Source: Closterium sp. Naga37s-1
Taxonomy: Eukaryota > Streptophyta > Zygnematophyceae > Desmidiales > Closteriaceae
DNA: 64,000 nucleotides
Direction of reading: 5' to 3'
Assembly (NCBI GenBank): GCA_947471745.1
Contig: CANJKZ010000724.1
Coordinates: 496,001-560,000 of the forward strand
Below the pieces are notes generated by a model. It was not told the DNA's origin and searched no databases. It saw only the letters and a list, made by a program, of their open reading frames with translations. The first letter of the stretch is position 1. Each line of letters opens with the position of its first letter. The position numbers and the translations under genes were made by a program. This document shows positions 53,420 to 62,867 of this stretch, piece after piece.

Positions 53420-53604
53420 GGGTACATTCCGCTGTGGACACTGTCCCAATCGATGTGTCTCAGTCGAGTGTACCGCTGCGAACCGAACTAAACCAGAGAC
53501 GCGAAAATTTCGAAACTAGGGTGCAATTTGGTGTAATACGATGCAGTGCGGTAGAAACGATTGAGACACTTTCGATTGGGACATGTCCAGCGCGGAATGT
53601 ACCC
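53420..53604. mobile_element. Tourist-like MITE, 185 bp
   Basis: Terminal inverted repeats of about 50-60 bp begin GGGTACATTCCGC at 53420 and end with GCGGAATGTACCC at 53604. They continue through GTCCCAATCGA and GTGTCTCA in both arms. The element is flanked by TTA at 53417-53419 and 53605-53607. The TTA duplication and GGG-start ends are typical of PIF/Harbinger-derived Tourist MITEs. No coding capacity; it inserted into the decayed copia end. Confidence 0.88.
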
Positions 53605-53607
53605 TTA

Positions 53608-53764
53608 GAATCTTTTAGAGTTTAGTCCCTATAACATAAAGTAGCGGAAGACTTGAATTTCTGTGCTGGTTGAAAGTGAGAACAATTGATCACCCGTATG
53701 TAAACGCAGGCCTATGAAAAGCGCATTCTTGGAGCACTGCGCTTATGCCCGATCCTCAATTATA
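53608..53764. other. No supported feature
   Basis: Short AT-rich stretch between the MITE and the LTR of H. It may be the continuation of the decayed copia flank. Confidence 0.4.
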
Positions 53765-53797
53765 TGTTAGAATCAGGAACTAGGTGCTAGTAACTAG

Positions 53798-53923
53798 TGT
53801 CAGAATCAACTGTGCATGAATAATTGCATTAGCAAGAAATGGGGTACAAGAACTAACCCTAGAAGTGCTGTGCCCCATAAGGAGTGCCCCACTATAGCCT
53901 ACAAGTAAGATTATACTTTGACA
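53798..53923 (-). repeat. 3' LTR of copia G
   Basis: 126-bp partner of 60799-60924, with several differences. Minus strand has CTTCTAGGGTTAG near the middle. Confidence 0.93.
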
Positions 53924-54154
53924 CACCCCCATAGGCTAAGTGGGGGACAACAAGACGGTCACAAGACCAGTCAAGCAAGACATCAGAGCAAAGCAAAGCA
54001 AAACTCAGGGTGGATCTCAAGGACACCACACAATCCGAGCACAAGCAAGCGGACCACAAGGCCAGTTCACATGCAGAGTTATAATAGCAAGGCAGTACAA
54101 TGATCACAACCTAGCAAGAGTAAACATGCAGGTATAAATATATATATATATATA

Positions 54155-55249
54155 TCAGTGTACAACAAGTGCAAGATCAAGAGACAAGCAGGTGAGGCAG
54201 AACGGGCAGAAGCCCAAGAGCAGTGCAAAAACGCTGATGATCACCAGACTCGAGAGCCTTGGTGAAGACATCAGCAGTGTTGGCCTAAGAGGCCACGTAA
54301 GAAAGGCGAAGCTGACCACACTACTGCAGCTCTCGAGCAAGAAAGTAGCGAAGAGCAATGTGCTTCGTTCTGTGCTACAGTCTCTGCTCGTGACACAAGG
54401 CAAGCATGGCCTCGTTGTCGACGTACAGAACTGGAGGAGAACGAGGCCGCTCCCCCAAGTCGGTCAGCAGGTAGGTCAGCCAGCGTAGCTCCTGTGCAGC
54501 CATAGCCCCAGCGTAGATCTCGGCCTCACAGCTGGAACCAAGCACAGAAAAAGAACAAGTGGACCTCCACGAGACATAACCAGAGCCAAGACTGAAGGTG
54601 TAACCCTGTGACGAACGCTGAGTCGCCTGGTCGCCGACCCAAGAAGCGTCGGAGTGTCCTGTGAGTACCACTGAACTGTGTCCTCCAAGCACGAACCCCA
54701 TGCCCGATGTACTGCACAAGTAACGCAGTACCCTCTTCGCAGCATCCCGGTGCACCTTTCGGTGTCTACCGGGAGCCATGTAGCGAGCCAGGAGGCTGAG
54801 AGGGTACGCGAGGTCATGTTGTGTGCACGTCATCAGGTACATGAGGCAGCCCACAAGCTCTGGATATGGACCACTCGGCTCTACAGACTCGTCCGAAGGT
54901 GGAGCTCAGAGCGAGTGGCAAGTAGGCAGAGGAGTGGACTGTGGCGAGGAGTACTGGAAGCCGAAGCGCTGAAGGACCTGGTGCACCATGTGTGACTGAG
55001 TCAGGGTGATGGTGCGCCGTGCTCTGTCTCGGGTGATTTGCAAGCCAAGATAGCTACGCAACTCACCCAGGTCAGTGCAGGTGTGTCTCTCCTGCAGCTC
55101 CGCCTTCACTAGGGCCAGCGCCTCAGTGTCAGCAGTAGCAAAAACAAAGTCGTCGACGTCCACGAGAACGTAAACGGCGGCAGGGTGGTGTCGGTGCGTA
55201 AAAACAGCGACGGGTCAGCAGAGGAAGGAGCAAACCCAAGAGCCGCAAG
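54155..55249 (-). pseudogene. RNase H and RT end of copia G
   Basis: Minus strand from 55249: LGFAPSSADPSLFLRT, then VDVDDFVFATADTEA (the catalytic box reads DVDD where sisters have YVDD) and LGLQITRDRARRTITLTQSH. After a stop near 54905, LVGCLMYLMTCTQHDLAYPL, GHSDASWVGD and CEAEIYAGAMAAQELRWL follow. The C-terminal block after NEAMLALCHEQRL sits in a shifted frame. Confidence 0.83.
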
Positions 55250-55619
55250 TGTGAGAGTACGACGGCTTATGCTGGCATTGCTAGCTTGCCTGGACTTTAT
55301 TATGCTATATCTAGCTTGGGTTTATTTTATCATGCATAGATATGCTTGATTTCCTAGGTTAGGTGCATTCCTATATTTTATTATACTTATAGCACCGAAC
55401 CAGGTTACGTGTACCGAACTCAAGCCTATTCGGTTTCCACCGAATTGCTTTCTACTGAGTTCGGGTAGGTTCTGTTCGGGACGCTTCACGACCCTCAGAA
55501 CATTCGCGTAACACCTGGGTTACCTGCCTTGTGTCGAGCCTATATATAGCCTCGTGTTGTACCTAGGTGAATCATTCAATTCAAACCCACTTTTCTGAGC
55601 TTGATCCTAGATCCTCACA
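55250..55619 (+). repeat. Solo LTR, 370 bp, nested in the RT of G
   Basis: Starts TGTGAGAGTACG and ends GATCCTCACA, with duplication GCAAG at 55245-55249 and 55620-55624. Terminal TGTGAG/CTCACA are inverted. A TATA-type box CTATATATAG near 55540 suggests plus-strand orientation with transcription starting about 30 bp later. It splits the G reading frame between LRTTLA and ALGFAP. No relative in this window. Confidence 0.85.
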
Positions 55620-55624
55620 GCAAG

Positions 55625-58600
55625 TGTAGTCCTCAGTGTGTCGTGCCACTCGCGGGGCGCCTGGCGGAGACCGTAGACTGGCCGCCGGAGTCTCCACTGG
55701 GTACCAGCAGGAAAAGACCCAGTGAAGCCAGGTGGGCGGCGCAGCCAGATCTCCTCGTGAAGGCTGCCCTGCAAGAAAGATGTGGAGAAGTCGAGAGAGT
55801 GCAGCTCGTAGTCACGCTGTGCTGCAACGTGCAGCAGCACCTGAAGAGTAGTCATCTTCGGGGTGGGGGAGAAGGTCTGGAAGTAGTCGACTCCCTGTCG
55901 CTGACAGAATCATTGAGCAACGTAACGCGCCTTGAAGGCAGGTGGAGAACCCGGTGGACGCTTCACTCTGAAAATCCACATGCCATCGACTATGTTCGCC
56001 CCAGGAGTAGGAACCTCGTCGACGTAGGTGCCTGTGGACTTCCAGGAAGCCATCTCTGCGTCCATGGCTGTCTGCCACCGAGAGGAGTACTCACCCGCTA
56101 TCGCCTCAGCGTAAGAGCGCGGGGTAGGGATGTCAAGTACATCCAGGTCTCCCTCAGGGCAAAGCAGCATGGATGTGAAACGAGGCAAAGCGGCCGCAAG
56201 ACACTCAAGCTCAAACTGCCTATCCTCAAGGACGTCACTGCTAAGGGCAGGCTCACCCCCGACGGACGAAGGACAGACATACTCAGACTCTGTAACAAGA
56301 CTCGCCACGTAGTCAAGACGACTCCCAGCTGCAAAGTCGACTAGCTCAGTGACTAGGGCAAACGCAGCAGTAGACTCAAAGTCAGGGTCAGTGACCACAG
56401 TAGGTAGGAGTCGAGTGACAGCAGGACTTGCAGCACGAGCAAGGTCGGACTCAGGGTCAAGAACGTGCGGAAGAGAGGACGCGGGAGGCTCAGGCAGGAC
56501 AACACGCTGTGGAAGAGAGGAAGGACGAAGTGCCATACCGTGAGTGCCTGGGACAGCAGGAGAACGAGGACGGGCGACACGACGAGCACGAACAGGTGTG
56601 GAAGCACGAGCCTCAGGCTCACGAAGCTCAGTCATGCACTTAGTCAACTCAGTGTGAGGAGCAGGAGCAGGCAGCGGGGAGCCAGGCAGTAGCTGTGGCT
56701 GAGACTGGTCTGTCGGTGGACACAGGAGAGGTGGAGTGAGGGGAGTGGAAGACGGGAGACTAAGAACCTGGCGAAGGACCGAGTCAGGCGGCTGCAGGGA
56801 CGACTGCGGCTGCGGGTAGAAAAACATTCGGCGCGGGGCAGTACCAGCAGCCCCAGCTCCTCCAGCACCAGCAGCACCAGCACCTCCATCACCAGCAGCT
56901 CCAGTAGTACCTCTAGCACCTCCAGCACCAGCAGCACCACCTGCTCCGGCAGCTCCAGCACCTCTAGTACGAGCACCTCTAGGACCAGCAGCTCCAGCAC
57001 CTCCAGTACCTCCAGTACCTCCAGCTCCAGCTCCTCTAGCACCTGCAGTACCTCCAGCACCTCCAGTGCCAGCAGCTCCAGTAGCACCTCCAGCACCTCC
57101 AACACCAGCAGCACCACCTGCTCCGGCAGCTCCAGCACCTCTAGTACGAGCACCTCCAGGACAAGCAGCTCTAGCACCTCCAGCACCAGCTGCACCAGCA
57201 CCTCCAGTGCCAGCAGCTCCAGTAGCACCTCCAGCACGAGCAGCACCACCAGCTCCGGCAGCTCCAGTACCTCTAGTACGAGCACCTCCACGACCAGCAA
57301 CTCCCGCAGCTCCAGCACCAGTAGCACCTGCACCTGCAATCCCAACAACTCGAATACCCCCAGCACCTCCAGCACCAGCAGCACCACCAGCTCCGGCAGC
57401 TCCAGCACCTCCAGTACGAGCACCTCCAGGACCAGCAGCTCCAGCACCTCCAGTACCTCCAGCTCCAGCAGCACCAGCACCTCCAGTGCTAGCAGCTCCA
57501 GCACCTCCAGCACCAGCTGTACCTCCAGCACCAGCTGTACCTCCAGGACTAGCAGCTCTAGTACCTCCAGCACCAGAAGCACCTCTAGTACCTCCAGCAG
57601 TTCCTCCAGCACCTCCATCACCTCCACGACTAGCAGCTCCAGCACCAGCAGGACCGTACCCTCCACCACCAAGACTGCCTCGCCGAACGATCCACGCACG
57701 AATCGCCTGCGGCGAGAGCGTCTCAAGTAGATCAAGCTGCGGTGGTTGTCCAGCTCCAGGACCTCCAGCAGGGTCACCCACAGCTCCACCGCCACTAGGA
57801 CTCGCAGCACCCCCAGAGTCAGCACCCCCAGTCGCAGCTCCCCCAGAACCAGCACCCCAAGTCGCAGCACCCCCAGGCGAAGCACCCCCAGAACCCTCAC
57901 CCTCGGTCTCAGCACCCCCAGGCTCAGCACAAGCAGTCTCAGCTCCATAGTCCACAGCAGCAGGCTGCGGAGGCGGCGAAGACGGCCGAGGCGGAAAACC
58001 AGGGGGGGTCTCCAAGCGTGGAGAGCAGCAAGCGGCCGCCGTGTCATCAGCGACGGGGTCACCCCCCTCAGCTGGGCCAAAGGAGTCAGAAGAGATCTCC
58101 AGAGGCTCAACCAAGGGGGTGGGTCTACCTGAGACACACCTGAGGGAGCAGGACCCTGTGGGGGGAGGGGGTCTACTGGGGGGGGGGACTGGTTCTAGGA
58201 AGAGAGGCGCGAGGGGGACCGGGTGGGACGCGTGCGGGTGTAGCCTGTAGAAACAGACAGATTCGTCAAATGTGACGTCCTGGGAGGACAAGACTCGACA
58301 CGAGCGCGGGTGGTAGAACTGCCACGGCGGGGCGTCGGTGGGGAAGCCAAGGAAGACGCAGCGGAGAGTGCGAGAGGAGAGCTTGCTCGCTTTGGCATCG
58401 CAAACAAGGGAGAGCGCGCCCCAGACCCGAAACACCGACGCATCGCCAACCTTCCCCGTCCACCGGAGTGTGGGCGAGGTCTCTGGCTCAGAGACACGGG
58501 GCCAGAGGTTGAGCTGATGCGCAGTGTATCGGACTGCAAATGGCCACAGAAAATGGGCAGCAGCCGCATGGATCATGGAGGTACGAGCAACCTCCATGAT

Positions 58601-59365
58601 CAAGCCAATGCGACGCTCAGCAATCCCATTCTGCTGAGGAGAGGCCGGAAGCTTGAACGTCTGGCGGATGCCCTCGTCTCGACAAAACTCCTCAAGGAGG
58701 CCGGAAGAGAACTCACCACCCCTGTCAGATTGCAGACGCAGGACTGGCAAGTCTCGACGAAACCGCTCGCGCAGCTGGCGATGAGTAGCACGGATCGAGG
58801 GGATCAAAATACCGCTGACGTCCGCCTTGCGTTGCAAGGGGAAGACAGTGGTGTAGCGTGTGTAGTCGTCAACAACCAGCAGGAAGTAGAGCTCCTGGTC
58901 CGTTCCACCGACGGAGGCCGGGCCCCACACATCCATGTGAAGAGTCTGCAGAGGAGCTGTGGTCGGAGGAAACTCGGAGGAGTGAGGAGCAGCGCGCTGC
59001 CGCCCCTCGACGCAGGGAAGGCAGGGCGGTGCAGGCGAGCGCGCGAGGGAGGGCAGGGACCTGGGAAGCCCAGAGACAAGGAGAGGGGAGTGCATGCTGC
59101 GGAGACGCGGCAGTGAGGGGTGACCGAGGCGGTGGTGCCAGAGGAGAGTCTGGTGAGAGAGTACCCGACACGAGCAAGACGCTGCAAGCTGACCAGACGC
59201 AGACACCTGACTCGACGCAGCCACCTGACCTGACTCAGCAACCTGTGCATACGCACTGGTCAGTGTGTACAGACTAGACCTAGGCCGTCGAGTCAACGTA
59301 GCTAGGTGACTGCCAGTCCGGGAGCACGTACTGCCCTCCAGGAATAAAGGTATCAACCCAGACAT
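55625..59365 (-). pseudogene. Integrase, spacer and RT start of copia G
   Basis: Minus strand from 59365: CSRTGSHLATLTRR, LWHHRLGHPSLPRLRSMH, CLPCVEGRQRAAPHS, LHMDVWGPASVGG, LRLQSDRGGEFSSGL (Gln for His) and NGIAERRIGLIME: an open integrase with its DDE residues. A spacer of more than 300 residues built on GAGGAAGAGGAG and GGARTRGAGAAG repeats follows. The pre-RT segment (VTDPDFESTAAFALVTELVD, DVLEDRQFELECL) is next, and the RT start. The frame stops at TGA at 55910 where sisters read GFSQREG, then continues through DFSTSFLQGSLHEEIW to the solo LTR. Confidence 0.87.
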
Positions 59366-60079
59366 CCTGAATGGCAGCGTTGCTCACCAAGTTCGTCGAG
59401 AACGTGGGGAGGTGGAGACCTGACAGAAAACCGGAGGGGACTGCTAGACACGTGAGGACAGTGGAGGCTCGTGCTACTACTGGGCCCCCAATGGGGTCAG
59501 CCAGTGAGACTGCTACTACGCGCCTGAGTCAAGTGTGAAAGTGTGCAAGGCCTCAGCTGAGGCAGGACCTGTGGCAGTAGACGCACTAGCACCTAGAGCG
59601 TCAGCAGACTCACGAGCACCTAGAGCTGCAGCAGACTCACCAGCACCTGGAGCGGCAGCAGACTCACAAGAACCGTGAGCAGCAGCCTCTACACGACCAG
59701 GGACGCATCGCTGAGAAGCACAGTCGCGAGGTCGCTGAGGCCACATAAAACCAAAACCTCCACCACCAGGACGGGCTCGCTGAATAACCCACTCACGAAG
59801 CTGCTGAGGGGTGGGGTCGTCCGGGAGAGGCAGTGACTGCTGCTGTCCACCCCTAGCCGCTGCAACTGCCATGTTAGTGGTCATGACAGGTAGTGATGGC
59901 CAGTAGTAGGTCCAGCACCTCCAGCACCAGCAGCACCTCCAGTACTCCAAGCCGCACCTCCACCAGCAGCAGCAGTAGTAGTAGCAGCATGGCGGCTCGA
60001 TGGGGCTGGGCGGCGGCTCCTCCAGCACTCCCAGCAGCACCTCCACCACCAGCAGCAGTAGCACGAGCAGCAGCAGCAA
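59366..60079 (-). pseudogene. Gag tail and damaged protease of copia G
   Basis: Minus strand: QQLREWVIQRARPGGGGFGF is the counterpart of QQLREWYAQS in D. Ala/Gly/Glu-Ser repeats follow, then ALHTFTLDSGA. There a short deletion shifts the frame and removes the FFRDSTT stretch. VAVSLADPIGGPVVARAS continues in another frame. Confidence 0.75.
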
Positions 60080-60798
60080 CCGTAGTAGCAGGAGGGCGGC
60101 TCGGGCTGGGCGGCGCAGCTCGGCCTGGGCAGCGCTGCTCAGCAGGGCACAGCGCAGCAGTAGCAGCGTGTGCAGCAGCAGAGCGCTGGGCAGCAGGGTG
60201 CGCTGGGGTTTTTTTTTTATATTATTATTTAGGGTTGCGGGGCGCGCTGGCGCGCTTAGCAGCGGGGCGAGCTGGCGCGCTGGGCTGTAGGGCGCACTGG
60301 CTCGCTAGGCTGCGGGGCGCGCTGGCGCGTTTAGCAGCAGGGCGCGCTGGCGCGTTTAGGGCTGCGGGGCTGCTCGCGGGCAGAAAGGGCGCGCAGGGCA
60401 GGGGCTGCTCGCGGGCAGCAGGGGCGCTCGGGTCAGGGGCTGCTCGCGGGCAGCAGTGGCGCGCGGGGCAGGGGCAGTTCGCGAGCAGCAAGGGCGCTCG
60501 GGGCAGGGCCTGCTCGCAGGCAGCAGTGGCGCGCGGGGGAGGGGCTGCTCGCAGACAACAGGGGCGCGCGGGGCAGGGGCTGCTCGCGGGCAGCAGGGTC
60601 GCGCGGGGCAGGAGCTGCTCACGGGCAGCAGGGGCGTGCGTGACAGCAGGGCAGCGTGCTAGGGCAGGCAGTGCAAGTAGGTGCAGGGCAGCGTGACACT
60701 GTGCGAGAGGGCCGGACAGCGCAAGGGCGCTTCGGGCAAGAACTAGGGGAACGATCGGTGGGCCCTAAAAACCTAACAGGTTTCCTGCTCTGATACCA
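60080..60798 (-). repeat. Repeated leader of copia G
   Basis: GC-rich tandem units, typically GGCGCGCGGGGCAGGGGCTG followed by CTCGCGGGCAGCAG, between about 60380 and 60650. GCGCTGGCGCG units occur near 60240-60350, and a T9 run near 60210. The primer site (GCTCTGATACCA on the plus strand) ends it. No gag capsid sequence. Confidence 0.7.
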
Positions 60799-60924
60799 TG
60801 TCAGAATCCACTGTGCAGGTATGATTGGATTAGCAAGAGGTGGGGTACAAGTACTAACCCTAGAAGTGCTGTTCCCCATAAGGAGTGCCCCACTATAGCC
60901 TACAAGTAAGATTGTACTTTGACA
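60799..60924 (-). repeat. 5' LTR of copia G
   Basis: 126-bp partner of 53798-53923, followed by the duplication ACTAG and then the remainder of the H LTR. Confidence 0.93.
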
Positions 60925-60929
60925 ACTAG

Positions 60930-61050
60930 GTAGGAAGAAGTGGTCGATTAGGTCAAGGGGAGGGGTACAAGAGTGTCGAGAAAAGTGGTATACCCTCTAA
61001 GGATAACCCGTACGTAGCCTAGAAAGATAGAAACATATAAGGTTTTGACA
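60930..61050 (-). repeat. Second part of the 3' LTR of copia H
   Basis: Continues the LTR from 53765-53797 after removal of G; total about 154 bp. It shares the CTCGACACT and TACCCCTCC stretches (minus strand) with the LTR of Z, so Z and H are related families. Confidence 0.8.
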
Positions 61051-61229
61051 CACCCCCATAGGTGAAGTAGGGGATAGCCAAACCAAACAGTGGTCACAAG
61101 ACCAGACAGGAGAAGCAAACAAAGCAAAGCCCAGGGTGGATCTCAATATCACCACGCAGTCTGAGCAAGAGCAAGCGGCCACAAGGCCAGTTCCCATGGA
61201 GAGTTATAAAAGCACAAGCAGTACACTGA

Positions 61230-62375
61230 TCACAACCTAGCAAGAGCAAGCATGCAGGTATATATATACATATCACAGTACAAGACAGATTCAAGCAACC
61301 AGCAGGTGAGGCAGAGTGGGCAGAAGCCCAAGAGCAGTGCAGAAACGCTGATGATCACCAGACCCAAGGGCCTTGGTGAAGACATCAGCAGCGTTGGCCC
61401 GAGAGGCCACGTAGGAAAGGAGGAGCCGACCACGCTACTGCAGCTCTCGAGCAAGAAAATAGCGAAGAGCAATGTGCTTCGTTCTGTGCTACAGTCTCTG
61501 CTCGTGACACAAGGCAATTATGGGCTTGTTGTCGACGTACAGAACTGGAGGAGAACAAGACCGCTCCCCCAAGTCGGTCACCAGGTAGGTCAGCCAGCGT
61601 AGCTCCTGTGCAGCCATAGCCCCAACGTAGATCTCGGCCTCACAGCTGGAACCAAGGACAGAAGACGAACGAGTGGACCTCCACGAGACAGAACCAGAGC
61701 CGTGTCTGAAGGTGTAACCCTGTGACGAACTCTGAGTCGCCTGGTCGTCGGCCCAGGAAGCGTATGATTGACCTGTGAGAACCACTGAGTCACGTCCTCC
61801 AAGCACAAGCCCCATGCTCGATGTACTGCACAAGTAACGCAGTACCCTCTTACCGGATTCCCAGTGCACCTTCCGGTGTCTACCAGGAGCCACGTAGCAA
61901 GCCAGGACGCTGAGAGGGTACGCGAGGTCAGGTCGTGTGCACGTCATCAGGTATATCATGCAACCCACAAGCTCTGGATATGGACCACTCGGCTCTACGA
62001 AGTCGTCCGAAGGTGGAGCTGAGAGCGACTGGCCTGTAGGCAGAGGAGTGGGCTGTGGCGAGGAGAACAGGAAGCCAAAGCGCTGAAGGACCTGATGCAC
62101 CATGTGTGACTGATCCAGGGTGATGGTGCGCCGTGCTCTGTCCCGGGTGATCTGCAAGCCAAGATAGCTCCGCAGTTCAGACAGGGCAGTGCAGGTGTGT
62201 CTCTCCTGCAGCTCTGCCTTCACTAGGGCCAGTGCCTCAGTGTCAGCAATAGCAAAAACCAAGTCGTCGACGTACAGACGAACGTAGAACGGCGGCAGAG
62301 AAGAAAGGTGTGTAGAAACAGCGACGGGTCAGCAGTGGAAGGAGTAAAACCAAGAGCCGCAAGTGTCGACCTGAG
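61230..62375 (-). pseudogene. RT and RNase H of copia H
   Basis: Minus strand from 62375: LRSTLAALGFTPSTADPSLF, then a frame shift around the catalytic region where DDLVFAIADTEA remains, LGLQITRDRARRTITLDQSH, LVGCMIYLMTCTRPDLAYPL, GQSYASWADD (Tyr for the second conserved Asp of HSDAS) and CEAEIYVGAMAAQELRWL. The tail beyond KPIIALCHEQRL is out of frame. J interrupts the upstream side. Confidence 0.83.
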
Positions 62376-62507
62376 TGTTGTTAAGATATGAGAATGAATG
62401 ACAAGAAGGGGAAAATACAACAAGTATATATGAACCTAACCCTAACCCTAACAAACAGAAAGTACACCTTGACTAACAATAGAAGCTATAACAAATATAG
62501 CTTGACA
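62376..62507 (-). repeat. 3' LTR of copia J with telomere-like run
   Basis: 132 bp. CCTAACCCTAACCCTAAC at 62435-62452 is two and a half units of a TTAGGG-type repeat, placed where the sister LTRs carry a single AGGGTTT telobox. Confidence 0.85.
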
Positions 62508-62867
62508 CACCCTCATAGTCTAGGTGACAAAATTCTAGTGTAAAGCAAAACACAGCAAGGGTCACATGACCAGTCAGCACGAACAAGCAGTCACAAGATC
62601 AGTTCACAAGAACAAAACAACTCTCGGTGTGGATCACAAGATCACCACGCAGTCCGAGAACAAGCAAGAGGCCACAAGGCCAGTCCACATGCAAGGACAT
62701 AGCAAATATAGAAGATGCAAGTGTAGAAGACAAGCCTCACAAACATCTCTACGAAAGCAAGGGGCCACAAGACCAATCCACAAACAGAGATATAGGAAAT
62801 ATAGTGAGATGCAAGATTACAAGACAAAGCATCTCTACGCGCAAGTTAGGCACGGTAGACAGAAGGC

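Larger units (their letters stand above)
53798..60924 (-). mobile_element. Copia G, minus strand, complete but defective
   Basis: 126-bp LTRs (53798-53923 and 60799-60924) with duplication ACTAG (53793-53797 and 60925-60929). TGGTATCAGAGC primer site and polypurine run are present on the minus strand. Order on that strand: repeated leader, Gag tail, damaged protease, integrase, very long Gly/Ala spacer, RT, RNase H. A 370-bp solo LTR interrupts RT. The capsid part of Gag is missing, as in D. Confidence 0.93.

Noticed and set aside
56644-58137. Leucine/valine-rich 497-codon frame as a membrane protein
   Set aside because: It is a shifted frame of the Gly/Ala spacer of copia G. The integrase and RT frames on the same strand are the coding ones.
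62435-62452. True telomere or chromosome end
   Set aside because: Only two and a half CCCTAA units inside an LTR, with retroelement sequence on both sides.
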